Below are positions 1 through 7,781 of a stretch of DNA of 64,000 nucleotides, in pieces (within the stretch, counting starts at the first letter, position 1; every line of letters starts with the position of its first letter). The position numbers and the translations under genes are program-made. Source of the stretch: Streptomyces flaveolus. GTDB lineage: Bacteria > Actinomycetota > Actinomycetes > Streptomycetales > Streptomycetaceae. The DNA is taken from contig NZ_JNWV01000015.1 of the NCBI RefSeq assembly GCF_000716535.1, positions 62,001 to 126,000 on the forward strand, given 5' to 3'. A model generated the notes under the pieces. It did no database searches. It saw only the letters and a program-made list of their open reading frames with translations, and was not told the origin of the DNA.

Positions 1-270
1 GACCAGATCCAGGACCTCACAGGCGACCTGGACGTCGACATCGCTCTGCTCGGATTCGTCGTCAACCTCTACGACGCCCGCAAGGGGTTCGTAGCCACGT
101 CCTCGCTCGAGGAGTGGCACAAGATCGGTGACCCGCCTGTCATCGCTGTCGTGCCGGAGCTGAAGGACCAGCGAGAAGCCGTCCGCGTGAAGCAGCCGCT
201 TCTGGTGCATGCCCCCTACGGCGAGCAGGCGGAGGTCATGCGGACGGTGGCCAGGAGGCTCAGCGCATGA
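1..270 (+). CDS. parA: ParA partition ATPase, C-terminal part (cut by window edge)
   Basis: The first 89 codons read in frame from base 1 and give the end of a ParA/Soj-type ATPase: a hydrophobic strand (ALLGFVVN) followed by the late helical part and ending ...VARRLSA. The P-loop lies outside the window. The stop TGA shares the sequence ATGA with the start of parB, so the two are translationally coupled as in most parAB operons. ParA would bind nucleoid DNA and move ParB-parS complexes. Identification depends largely on the adjacent parB gene. Confidence 0.8.
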   Translation, partial: DQIQDLTGDLDVDIALLGFVVNLYDARKGFVATSSLEEWHKIGDPPVIAVVPELKDQREAVRVKQPLLVHAPYGEQAEVMRTVARRLSA

Positions 271-1568
271 GCAGCATCTCGCAGAAGCTCGGAACCGGAT
301 CGTCGTTCGGTCAGGTGCGACGAGAGCGCAGCGCTCGCGGCAAGGCGAAGGCCATTACCGAGGGCGAGATCCCGGCCTACGAGCTGGTCAAACTGCGCTT
401 GGACGAGGTGTCGCCCACGCCGCTCAATCCGCGCCGTAACTTCGGCACAGACGAGGAGATGACGCGATTCGGGGAGGAGCTGCGCCAGGCGCAGCTGGCG
501 GCCTGCGTGGCAGTCACCCGGGGCGCGTACCTGGCTCTGTGGCCCACCCATGAAGAGGCCATCGGGTCTTGTCTCCACGTCCTGATCAACGGCGAGCGCC
601 GGTTTCGAAGCGCTGTACACGTTGGCCTCGACACGCTCGACTTCGTGATCCGGGACGACCTGGCGTCTTCCCGTGAGCAGTTTATAAAGCACCTGCTGGA
701 GGAGAACCTCAACCGGGAAGACTTCGACGTCATCGAGCGGGCACGCGGTGTTGAGCAGTTGGTGACTGTCTGCGCGGAGGAGAACGAGCGCGGAGCTCGG
801 GCCCGTGCCGCAGAACAGCTGGGCAAGGACCGGTCGTGGGTGACCAATCAGCTGATTCTGCTCACGCTGCCCGTTGAGATTCAAATGATGCTTAGTGCCG
901 GCACGATGTCCGAGCGCGATGGCCGGGCCCTCGCCCGTCACCTCAAGGAGAACCCCGGACTCGACGCTGCTGCCCTGCTGGCGCACCTCCAGCAGATGAA
1001 GGATGCCGCTGCCGAGGCGAAGGCTCTGGAGAAGCAGGCAGTTGCAGCGGCTCGTCAGGGCTTGTTGTCCGCGGACAACGGACCGCAGGAGACTTCACTG
1101 GAGCCGACGGCGTCAGCCAGTTTGTTGTCCGCGGACAACAAGGTGAACGTTCCTGCGCAAGGGCAGCCGAGTCAGGAGAGCCCTGCTCCTGTCCGCTCTA
1201 CTTCCTCTGGCGGAGCAGACGCCCACGAGACGGAGGCCGGCCGTGCGGCGGCTCCCCCGGAAGTGTTGTTGTCCGCGGACAACGACACACGACAAGACAG
1301 AGAGCCCGGTGGCCCCGGCTTTGCGGCAGGTGCTGAGCCAACGGTCGCAGGCGATGACGGCGCGGCGGACACGGCCAAGGACGGCCAGCCACGCCAGCTA
1401 CCGTATGACGACGCCTTGTTCCTGGCCCACCACTTGCACCGGAAGATGAAGCCTGCGGACTTCACCCAGGTCGCCCGGGTCCTCATGAGCATCATGCGGG
1501 AGCAGCACCCCGACGAGTACACCGCCCTCCTTCAGGAGCTGACCGTTCAGGAGCAGCAACTCGCCTGA
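267..1568 (+). CDS. parB: ParB-family centromere-binding protein with in-gene parS-like sites
   Basis: 433 aa. The N-terminal ParB/Srx-type CTPase fold is visible: NPRR (res 54-57), GERRFR (109-114) and ENLNRED (146-152). A helix-turn-helix (AEQLGKDRSWVTNQL) lies near 182-196. Residues 230-380 are a low-complexity linker rich in Ala, Glu and Asp, then a helical C-terminal domain for dimerisation. The linker carries LLSADN three times (266-271, 286-291, 334-339). Each copy is encoded by the same 18 bases, which contain a perfect palindrome. ParB would load on these sites and partner the overlapping parA product. The start is fixed by the ATGA overlap. Confidence 0.92.
   Translation: MSSISQKLGTGSSFGQVRRERSARGKAKAITEGEIPAYELVKLRLDEVSPTPLNPRRNFGTDEEMTRFGEELRQAQLAACVAVTRGAYLALWPTHEEAIGSCLHVLINGERRFRSAVHVGLDTLDFVIRDDLASSREQFIKHLLEENLNREDFDVIERARGVEQLVTVCAEENERGARARAAEQLGKDRSWVTNQLILLTLPVEIQMMLSAGTMSERDGRALARHLKENPGLDAAALLAHLQQMKDAAAEAKALEKQAVAAARQGLLSADNGPQETSLEPTASASLLSADNKVNVPAQGQPSQESPAPVRSTSSGGADAHETEAGRAAAPPEVLLSADNDTRQDREPGGPGFAAGAEPTVAGDDGAADTAKDGQPRQLPYDDALFLAHHLHRKMKPADFTQVARVLMSIMREQHPDEYTALLQELTVQEQQLA
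1064..1079. other. parS-like palindrome 1
   Basis: Perfect 16-bp palindrome GTTGTCCGCGGACAAC inside parB, encoding the core of LLSADN. It is one of four identical cores in the window; a role as centromere is inferred from its repetition and place in the par locus. Confidence 0.7.
1122..1141. other. parS-like palindrome 2
   Basis: The same core extended to a perfect 20-bp palindrome (two further matching bases on each side), 58 bp after copy 1 and in the same reading phase of parB. Confidence 0.72.
1268..1283. other. parS-like palindrome 3
   Basis: Third perfect copy of the 16-bp core within parB, again encoding LLSADN (residues 334-339). Confidence 0.7.
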
Positions 1569-1582
1569 CGCGCAGAAAACCG

Positions 1583-1624
1583 AGGCCCGTCTTCCCCGCG
1601 CTTCTGGCGGGGGAGTGCGGGCCT
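1583..1624 (+). terminator. Hairpin after parB
   Basis: Interrupted inverted repeat starting 15 bp after the parB stop: AGGCCCG..TTCCCCGC pairs with GCGGGGGA..CGGGCCT around a short loop. It is a GC-rich hairpin of the kind used as terminators in Streptomyces, without a clear T-run. Confidence 0.6.
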
Positions 1625-1856
1625 TCGCGTCGCTCAGCTGGGTGCTCAGGCAACTCGAGCGCTTCCCCTGGGCTGGGAAATAGTGCAGATCCCGTGCCGC
1701 GTGAGGCAACGTTCGCCGTGTTGTGAAGCGTGGCCCTGTGCTGATCGGGGCGGCGGTGTGCGTCATGCTGTTTGGCGGAACAGCCACGTCGTGGACAGGC
1801 GCCTCAAAGCCCTCGTGGTCAGGGGCAACTTTTTTGATTCGGCGCGGGATGCGGCG

Positions 1857-2240
1857 TCACCACAGGTGCAGGAAGCTCCGGACATCGTCGTAACCGTCGA
1901 GGGCCCGTCCGTCCACGTCTCTCGGGTCGGCCTCGGCCCGCGCCGCCAGCGACTTGGCGAGCGCGAGGGCCTCATCGCTGAGTCGCCCGAAGCGTCGAGC
2001 GGTGTGGCCCAGGCACAGGCCGGCCAGCCCGAGCAGTGGACTTCCCGACACAGCGCGCGTCCCGACCTGCACGCACCAGTACTCGACAAACTCCGCGTCG
2101 TCGTCGTTCAACGCTGTCCCGACCAGGACGCTCGCTGCCTCGCCCTCCGCCGAACGGTCACGCAGGGCCCGCTCCATCATCTCGACTACCGCCTCGTGCG
2201 GCAGAGCCGGAGGGTTCTCGAAGATCAGGTGGGAATGCAC
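1857..2240 (-). CDS. Small HEAT-repeat-like hypothetical protein
   Basis: 127 aa, convergent with parB. Alternating helices such as SPLLGLAGLCLGHTARRF and DEALALAKSLAARA look like degenerate HEAT repeats, a pattern I know from small Streptomyces proteins often found beside polymorphic toxins; that link is memory, not shown here. The GTG start has no strong ribosome site, so the true start could differ. No catalytic motif is visible. Confidence 0.6.
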   Translation of the reverse strand: MHSHLIFENPPALPHEAVVEMMERALRDRSAEGEAASVLVGTALNDDDAEFVEYWCVQVGTRAVSGSPLLGLAGLCLGHTARRFGRLSDEALALAKSLAARAEADPRDVDGRALDGYDDVRSFLHLW

Positions 2241-2329
2241 TCCACGACACTACGCGGACCGCATCCGACATCTGCCCGCTGCCATCCGTCTCCCGGCTCG
2301 ATGCGCCGGCCGAGCTCACTGAACTGGAG

Positions 2330-2430
2330 GGTGCTCGCTCTTTCCTCTGCCGAAGCGGACGCCCACGAGACCGAAGCTGGCCTTGCGGCTTCCTCCCCGA
2401 AGGCGTTGTTGTCCGCGGACAACAACACCC
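2330..2430 (+). pseudogene. parB linker fossil
   Basis: About 100 bp closely match parB bases 1190-1290. The translation retains ADAHETEAG and LLSADN in the same order as parB residues 312-339. No ParB sequence is recognisable on either side. It looks like a duplicated or recombined parB segment that kept its palindrome while the rest decayed. Confidence 0.7.
2405..2426. other. parS-like palindrome 4 (longest)
   Basis: The 16-bp core lies inside a perfect 22-bp palindrome (three extra matching bases on each side) in the parB fossil, 1.1 kb from copy 3. It is the only copy outside an intact gene and the most perfect of the four. Confidence 0.7.
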
Positions 2431-2531
2431 CACTAGGGCGCGTATCGAGTCGTGATCAATCTGCGGGATTCGCCTCGCAACGAAGGCTGATCACATGGCC
2501 AGCGGGGGATCGGACTGGTTGCACATGCCGG

Positions 2532-3008
2532 TCAGCCTGTGGGTAGGCCGATTTGATGGCGTTCGAGCACGGAGCGGAGCTCCGAAAGGACCTGGACGGC
2601 GGCCAGTCCTGAGGGGCCACCGAGGGCGCCTGCGGTCAACTCGGCCAGCGTTTCAGTGAAGGTCGCCTCCGCCGCCTCGACGAGTTGCAGGCCGTCATCG
2701 GTCAGGTCCAGCAGTGATGAGCGACGATCCGATGGATTGGTTCGCCGCATGACCCATGCCTGCTTCTCCAGACGGTCGATGCCCTTGCTGGTCGCACCGA
2801 TGCCGATGGCGAACTCCGCGGCAAGGTCCGCCACCCGGGACCCAGGGTGGTCGCGCAGGAAGCGCAGGAATTCGAACTGCGAGGTGACGATTCCGTGCCG
2901 CTCGCGAAGACGGTCGTTCAGCGCGTTGTAGAGGCGCGTCTCACAGCGAACGAGGTCGGCGAAGAAACCGGGGAGGTCGACCCGGCCACCGCTTGACTTA
3001 GATGCCAT
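2532..3008 (-). CDS. MarR-family transcriptional regulator
   Basis: 158 aa winged-helix repressor. The recognition part reads SRVADLAAEFAIGIGATSKGIDRLEKQAWVMRR and the wing contains DRRSSLLDLTDDG, the signature of MarR proteins. It starts at the ATG at 3008, back to back with the esterase, so it probably controls that gene and itself from the 70-bp gap. MarR proteins usually release DNA when a small phenolic or similar ligand binds; the ligand here is unknown. Confidence 0.85.
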   Translation of the reverse strand: MASKSSGGRVDLPGFFADLVRCETRLYNALNDRLRERHGIVTSQFEFLRFLRDHPGSRVADLAAEFAIGIGATSKGIDRLEKQAWVMRRTNPSDRRSSLLDLTDDGLQLVEAAEATFTETLAELTAGALGGPSGLAAVQVLSELRSVLERHQIGLPTG

Positions 3009-3021
3009 GGCATATATCTTA

Positions 3022-3037
3022 GCATCCATACAGATGC
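3022..3037. promoter_or_regulatory. Candidate MarR operator
   Basis: Dyad GCATC-N6-GATGC in the AT-rich gap between the marR start and the esterase start, embedded in an otherwise 70% GC sequence. Position and symmetry fit a MarR site; binding is inferred. Confidence 0.5.
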
Positions 3038-3081
3038 CTGGGAATATAGTTCCTTGGCATGCACTCGTGTTGGAGGCGGCA

Positions 3082-4005
3082 GTGAGCAGGCAACAGCGCG
3101 CGGAGATCGACGCGATGGTCCGGCGGCCCCGGCTTGAGGGTCCTCGGTCGGTGGAGGAGCTCCGCGCCGGGTTTAGGGCGATGATGGCCGAAATGATCGT
3201 CCCGGCCGGGATCCGCACCCGGACCGCGACGCTCGGCGACCGGCCCGCGGTGCTCGTCGAGCCGGCCGGCACTGCGAAGGCCGGGACGATCCTCTACTTC
3301 CATGGCGGCTCCTACGTGGTCGGTTCACCGGAGACGGCGATGTCGCTGACGGGGAACCTGGTGACCAGAACAGAATTCAGGGCGTTCTCGTTGGATTACC
3401 GGCTTGCCCCTGAGCACCCGTTCCCGGCCGCGATCGAGGACGGGCTGAGCGCCTACGGCGCACTTCTCGACAGCGGCGAGGACCCTTCGGCGATCGCGTT
3501 CGCCGGGGACTCCGCCGGTGGCGGCCTCGCTGTCGCCACCTGCCTCGCCGCTCGCGGCTCGGGCCTGCCCATGCCCGCCGCGATCGTGGCGTTCTCCCCT
3601 GGACTCGACATGACCCGGACAGGCGGGAGCATGGACAGCAAGGCGGGCATCGATCCGTTCTTCACGCGTGCGGGCCTGGAGCACACCGGGGCCATGTATC
3701 TTGCGGGACAGGACCCACACCAGCCCATGCTCAGTCCCGCCATCCGCGCCGACCTGACCGGTTTTCCTCCGATGCTTCTGCAGGCGGGCACCAACGAAAT
3801 GCTCCTGGACGACTCCACACGCATGGCCACGCGCGCGAGGGAAGCCGGAGTGGACGTCATCCTGGACGTCACCGCTGACGTTCCACATGTCTTCCAGGCG
3901 TTCGCCGGCGTCCTGGACGAAGCCGACGAGGCACTGGAGCGCGCCGCTCTCTTTCTCCGTCAGCACATCCGCACCAAGGGCACGGCACACACGTCGGCAA
4001 GCTGA
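3082..4005 (+). CDS. Alpha/beta hydrolase, HSL (hormone-sensitive lipase-like) esterase
   Basis: 307 aa. It has the oxyanion motif HGGSY, the nucleophile elbow GDSAGGG, the acid region TNEMLLDD and the His in VPHVF, i.e. a complete Ser-Asp-His set of the HSL/family IV esterases, which hydrolyse short-chain esters. I chose the GTG at 3082 because GGAGG sits 5 bp upstream; an ATG at 3007 would overlap the divergent marR start and gives an unlikely N-terminus. Probably regulated by the neighbouring MarR protein. Confidence 0.85.
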   Translation: MSRQQRAEIDAMVRRPRLEGPRSVEELRAGFRAMMAEMIVPAGIRTRTATLGDRPAVLVEPAGTAKAGTILYFHGGSYVVGSPETAMSLTGNLVTRTEFRAFSLDYRLAPEHPFPAAIEDGLSAYGALLDSGEDPSAIAFAGDSAGGGLAVATCLAARGSGLPMPAAIVAFSPGLDMTRTGGSMDSKAGIDPFFTRAGLEHTGAMYLAGQDPHQPMLSPAIRADLTGFPPMLLQAGTNEMLLDDSTRMATRAREAGVDVILDVTADVPHVFQAFAGVLDEADEALERAALFLRQHIRTKGTAHTSAS

Positions 4006-4092
4006 AGACGGCATACGCCCTCATGCACGCCCCGGGCCCTGGCTCGCCGTTCCCCCCTTGCAGCGTGGGCCCCGCCCCGCTCCGAGGGCCAG

Positions 4093-4494
4093 TCATGACC
4101 CCGAGGCCCGTCCGCCGTAAGCAGTCTCCCTCCCGGGGATGAGGTGCCGTAAGAAGACGCCGTGTGTGAGGACGGCGCGCGGGAGGCAGGGGATGAGCGT
4201 CGAGGGGTCGCCGCCGGGGTACAGGTGCAGGCCACGCCAGCCGTGGACCCGGGCCATGTACGCGGCGGCGGCCTCGATGATGTCGGTCCACCGTTGGTGG
4301 CCGAGGACGACGAAGCCGACCGGGTAGAGGTGGTCGTCGGTGGGGTTGTCGATACCGGTGACGAGCAGGGCGCGATGGACGAGGAAGCCGTTCTCCACTG
4401 CGTCCTCGCCGGGTGTCCAGAGTTGTTCGGCGGGGTGCATGGTGCCGTCGTCGCCCTCGCTGGTCACGAGGTGGTACAGGCCAGTGGTCGTCAT
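4093..4494 (-). CDS. Hypothetical protein
   Basis: 133 aa soluble protein with no motif I recognise (MTTTGLYHLVTSEGDD...). It overlaps the RapZ-C-like gene by ATGA and is the last gene of a minus-strand operon running from about 6.8 kb. The overlap supports it being real. Confidence 0.65.
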   Translation of the reverse strand: MTTTGLYHLVTSEGDDGTMHPAEQLWTPGEDAVENGFLVHRALLVTGIDNPTDDHLYPVGFVVLGHQRWTDIIEAAAAYMARVHGWRGLHLYPGGDPSTLIPCLPRAVLTHGVFLRHLIPGRETAYGGRASGS

Positions 4495-4910
4495 GCGCTC
4501 GCTCCGGTGCTGATGTCGGCTGCCTTGAGGACGCGCGGGAGATGGACGTGGAGGTGTTCGACGTCGACCTGGTGGCCGCAGGCGCGCAGTTCGCGGGCCA
4601 GGAGTTCGGCGAGTGCGGATGCCCTGTGCTTGCCGCCTGCACAGCCGATGGCGATGCGGCGGGGGCCGGCGGGCAGGCCGGCGTAGTCGGCGAGGTTGGC
4701 GAGCAGCTCGCGGGCGCCGGGGGTGTTCAGGACGACGTCCTGGACGCGGGGGTTGAGGCCGTCGAGGTTGAGGATGTCGCGGGCGGCGGCCGGGTCACGC
4801 AGCCGGTCGCGGACGTCCTCGATCCGGTCGGCGGCGGGCGGAACGGGGGAGCCGTCGGGGCTGGTGGGCAAGTGCAGGTAGCCGAACGAGATCAGGCGGA
4901 TCGGATGCAC
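4491..4910 (-). CDS. Stand-alone RapZ C-terminal-like domain protein
   Basis: 139 aa from the GTG at 4910, preceded by AGGAGG. The core IAIGCAGGKHRASALAE matches the GCTGGxHRSV loop of the RapZ/YvcJ C-terminal domain, which in enteric bacteria binds small RNA and glucosamine-6-phosphate. The N-terminal P-loop kinase domain of RapZ is absent. Such isolated domains occur on actinobacterial plasmids; the function is unknown. Coupled to the next gene by ATGA. Confidence 0.7.
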   Translation of the reverse strand: MHPIRLISFGYLHLPTSPDGSPVPPAADRIEDVRDRLRDPAAARDILNLDGLNPRVQDVVLNTPGARELLANLADYAGLPAGPRRIAIGCAGGKHRASALAELLARELRACGHQVDVEHLHVHLPRVLKAADISTGASA

Positions 4911-4999
4911 AGGTGCCTCCTGCTCGGTGGCGGGAATGTGAAGCGCCGCGCCTGGCCGGGAAGGGCGGGGCGGGGCGCGACGCTCCAAGGGGGGCGGTG

Positions 5000-5179
5000 C
5001 TACTGGGTGGTGTCGGTGATCACCAGGAACTGGTCGCTGTGCAGGTCCATCACGACCCGGGCGTCCGGCCGTCCTTGGGTGCGCTGTGCGGCGGCGTACT
5101 CTTCGGCCGGCCAGGAGCCGCGGGGGCCTCCGGCGGGGAACCGTTCCAGGACGGTGCGTTGGGGCTGGGTGGGCTTCAA
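5000..5179 (-). CDS. Small conserved-looking hypothetical protein
   Basis: 59 aa from a TTG start at 5179, chosen because AAAGGAGG lies six bases upstream. It ends in a beta-strand-rich segment (ARVVMDLHSDQFLVITDT). Same strand and spacing as the neighbouring operon genes. Function not recognised. Confidence 0.55.
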   Translation of the reverse strand: MKPTQPQRTVLERFPAGGPRGSWPAEEYAAAQRTQGRPDARVVMDLHSDQFLVITDTTQ

Positions 5180-5208
5180 GGTCGCCTCCTTTCGGGGGTG
5201 GCTGGCGG

Positions 5209-5958
5209 TCACGGGTCGGTGTCCTCGGGTGCGGGGATGTCGCCGAACATGTCGTCCATCGCCTGCGTGACGGCGGCCCGGTTTTCGGGGCGGGTCGCGT
5301 TGAGGACGGTGTTGGTGAGGTCGATCAGGTCGATGTCCTCGAACAGCTCGGTCAGGTCCGCGATGGTCTCCGGGTCCAGGACGACACCGTCGGGGCGTTC
5401 GCTGTCCAGGTAGCAGTTCATGGCGTCGACGTAGTCGGCGAGCCGGTGGGCCATGGCCGGGGTGACGTCGAAGCTGTGGCAGTGCTCCAGGCCGGAACCG
5501 AGGGCCCCGGTCGGGCTGATGTGGATGCGGATGCTCTGCCCGGGGCCGGGTGCGGCCTGTCCGAAGCCGGTGAGGGCTTCGGCGAGAGCCGCGATCGCAC
5601 TGTTGCGGTCCGCGTCCGCGTCTATCGATGTCGCGGTGTCCGCGTCGTCTCCGGTCGCGTCCAGTAGCGGCGCTTCCCAGAGGACTTCGAGGGTGTCGGC
5701 GTGCAGCCGGATGACCCCGTCGGCGGTGTCCGGGAGCGTGAGGTGGCCGATGACGCGGAGCAGGTCGCCGGGCTGCCGTTCGGTGAGCATGGCGCGCGCG
5801 ATGCCCGGGTCCATGGTGGTGCAGGGAATGACTGCTTCTTCCACCAGGTGGTCGGTGCCCATGGAGCAGTTCAGCCGCCAGTAGGCGGTGCCGGCGCGGT
5901 CGCCGGGTTCGGGTTCGGCGGCCAGGTAGCCGTCCAGTGCGAGCGGTATGGCGTCCAT
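5209..5958 (-). CDS. Hypothetical protein with OB-fold-like N-terminal half
   Basis: 249 aa. Residues about 10-95 contain alternating strands typical of an OB fold (RAGTAYWRLNCS...GDLLRVIGHLTLPD...VIRLHADTLEVLW), suggesting nucleic-acid binding, but I cannot place it in SSB. The second half is helical and acidic. The ATG shares TGATG with the stop of the Lsr2-like gene, so the two are coupled. Confidence 0.6.
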   Translation of the reverse strand: MDAIPLALDGYLAAEPEPGDRAGTAYWRLNCSMGTDHLVEEAVIPCTTMDPGIARAMLTERQPGDLLRVIGHLTLPDTADGVIRLHADTLEVLWEAPLLDATGDDADTATSIDADADRNSAIAALAEALTGFGQAAPGPGQSIRIHISPTGALGSGLEHCHSFDVTPAMAHRLADYVDAMNCYLDSERPDGVVLDPETIADLTELFEDIDLIDLTNTVLNATRPENRAAVTQAMDDMFGDIPAPEDTDP

Positions 5959-6842
5959 CAGCTCGCCTCCGCCAGGTTGGTGGTGCGGTGGGCGGCGTCG
6001 TAGGCGTCGATGACGACCTTGGCCGGGTTGCCCCGGTCGGCGACCTGGTAGCCGTTGGCGCGGGCCCACGTGCGGATCGCGGCCAGCTCTTCCTTGCTGC
6101 GCTTGCCGGTGGGAGCCGCCGGATCCGGAGCGGGAGCCAGGCGCGGGGCGGCCTGTACCGCCGTGGCGGTGTGGCCGCCGGCCTTCACCGCACGCAGCTG
6201 CGCCTGGGCGGCTTCCAGTTCGGCCTTGGCCTTCGCGACGCGCTCCTCTGCCTGGCGCTGCGCTTCGTCGTCGGCGCGGCGCTCGGTCAGCTCGGCGAGA
6301 TCACTGCGGACGCGGGCGGCCCGGTTGCGGATGCTGGCAGCGGGGTGGTTCTCCGCCCACGCGAGCAGGGCCTCGATGCCGTCGGCGTCCATCGTGCTGT
6401 CGGGCGCCGCGGCCGTCTCCGGGATGCCCGTGCCGGCCCCGGTGTCCGCGCCGGAGGCGGGCAGTCCGGCGTGCCGGACTGCCTCGGCGTGTCGGAGGGC
6501 TTCGGTGAGTTCGTCCTGTGACAGGCCGAGGGTGCCGCGGACGTGCTCGGGGCTGTCGCCGTTGTTCAGCATGGAGACGGCGGTGGCGATGAAGGCGTTG
6601 ACGGTTCCGGTGGGCATCGTCACTCCGGTCGGGGAGTCGTCGGGGGTAGTGAGGTGCGGGAGCAGGCGTACGAGGTCGTCCTCGCCGCAGGGCAGACCGA
6701 GCGCGCCCAGCAGGTCGATGAGGTCGGCCTTGTCGCGGGAGTGGTGAGCGACCGCCAGGGAGGCGGCCGCGTTCTGACCGTCGCCGAGCGGGGTGAGTTC
6801 GAGGTCCTCGGCTGCGAGTGCCTCTTTCATGTAGGTGAACAT
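5958..6842 (-). CDS. Lsr2-type DNA-binding domain fused to a long helical N-terminus
   Basis: 294 aa. The C-terminal 38 residues (KRSKEELAAIRTWARANGYQ...VIDAYDAAH) match the AT-hook-like DNA-binding domain of the nucleoid protein Lsr2, which silences AT-rich foreign genes. Instead of the short Lsr2 dimerisation domain there is a 250-residue helical region, including a coiled-coil-like stretch around 180-220. A plasmid-borne nucleoid or silencing protein is likely. Coupled to the OB-like gene. Confidence 0.75.
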   Translation of the reverse strand: MFTYMKEALAAEDLELTPLGDGQNAAASLAVAHHSRDKADLIDLLGALGLPCGEDDLVRLLPHLTTPDDSPTGVTMPTGTVNAFIATAVSMLNNGDSPEHVRGTLGLSQDELTEALRHAEAVRHAGLPASGADTGAGTGIPETAAAPDSTMDADGIEALLAWAENHPAASIRNRAARVRSDLAELTERRADDEAQRQAEERVAKAKAELEAAQAQLRAVKAGGHTATAVQAAPRLAPAPDPAAPTGKRSKEELAAIRTWARANGYQVADRGNPAKVVIDAYDAAHRTTNLAEAS

Positions 6843-6853
6843 GACCGGCCCTC

Positions 6854-7030
6854 CTACGCGGCCCTGGTGCGGGACGACTTGCGCAGGGCGATGTCCAGCA
6901 GCTCGCGGTTGCGCTTCTGCTGTTCGGGGGTGAGCGGGCGGGCCTTCGCGCTGTGGCGGTGCCAGAGCGGCGAGGCCGGCGGCTCGGGGTAGGCGAGGGC
7001 GTGGTCGACGTCGCGGTCGGTGCTTCTCAT
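6854..7030 (-). CDS. Small hypothetical protein
   Basis: 58 aa basic protein (MRSTDRDVDHALAYPEPPAS...), 11 bp upstream of the Lsr2-like gene and in the same operon. The middle (LTPEQQKRNRELLDIALRK) is helical and charged. Function not recognised. Confidence 0.5.
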   Translation of the reverse strand: MRSTDRDVDHALAYPEPPASPLWHRHSAKARPLTPEQQKRNRELLDIALRKSSRTRAA

Positions 7031-7050
7031 GGAGGTCCCCCAGGTGGAGG

Positions 7051-7341
7051 TCAGGCGTGGTCGCCTTGGCCCTTGGACTTGGATTTCGGCGCGAGGTCGG
7101 AGGCGAACCGCCCGCGGCGGGCCTCCACGGGGTTGGCGGTGATCCAGCCCTCCGCGCATGCCTTGTGCACGGGCTCGCCGGAGTGGGAGCGCATGGGCGT
7201 GGGCTGGCCGCACAGCGTGCAGGGAAGGTCCTGCCAGCGGTCGAAGTGCTGGGCGTCGCGCCAGACGAGAAGCTCGCCGGGAGCCGGGATCAGGCCCGGC
7301 TCGAACGGCGGCTTCTCCTTCGTGCGTCCCTGGCGGGTCAC
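7051..7341 (-). CDS. Putative zinc-binding small protein
   Basis: 96 aa from the GTG at 7341, which overlaps the stop of the ASCH gene by GTGA. It carries CTLCG and a following HKAC, a possible treble-clef or short zinc knuckle, and a Lys-rich tail. Transfer-operon neighbour; function unknown. Confidence 0.55.
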   Translation of the reverse strand: MTRQGRTKEKPPFEPGLIPAPGELLVWRDAQHFDRWQDLPCTLCGQPTPMRSHSGEPVHKACAEGWITANPVEARRGRFASDLAPKSKSKGQGDHA

Positions 7342-7781
7342 GGCCGGAAGGCGGGCAACTGCTGGAACACGCGGTCCAGCAGGCCCTCGGCCGGCTTCCA
7401 CGGCCCGAGCTGCCCAGCGGCGGGGACCGGCAGCGGCAGCTCCTGCACGTCCTCAAGGACCAGGTGCCAGGCGCCGGCCTGTGCCCACGGTGTGCAGGGC
7501 TCGGTGCCTTCGGGGTCCTGGTGGCAGTCGATCAGGCGCGCGATGCCGATCACGGCTCCGGTGGTCAACTCGCGGCCGCGGATGGTGCGGGCGATCAGCG
7601 GGACGCGCAGGGCGGGCCGGTCGATCCGCTGGCCCGCGTGCAGGAGCATCCAGCCGCGCCAGCTCCAGGGGCGGGGGCGGTTTTCGATGCCCTTGGCGCC
7701 GGTCAGGATGCAGGTGGCGTGCGGCTGCTGGACGCTGATGCCGCGGATCCAGTCGCTCTGCGGGAGGGGCGCGGTGCTCAT
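7338..7781 (-). CDS. ASCH-domain protein
   Basis: 147 aa. The N-terminal pattern ISVQQPHATCILTGAKGIENR..WSWRGWMLLHAG is the ASCH fold (PUA-like beta barrel), thought to bind RNA or modified nucleotides. The ATG at 7781 overlaps the stop of the GGDEF gene (ATGA). In related Streptomyces plasmids, as I recall, ASCH and GGDEF genes are also adjacent, so the broken GGDEF gene upstream may reduce its expression. Confidence 0.75.
   Translation of the reverse strand: MSTAPLPQSDWIRGISVQQPHATCILTGAKGIENRPRPWSWRGWMLLHAGQRIDRPALRVPLIARTIRGRELTTGAVIGIARLIDCHQDPEGTEPCTPWAQAGAWHLVLEDVQELPLPVPAAGQLGPWKPAEGLLDRVFQQLPAFRP

Noticed and set aside
1683..2546. Plus-strand 287-codon frame after parB
   Set aside because: Only its end resembles ParB (the fossil); the first 200 codons are antisense to the 127-aa gene and show no domain.
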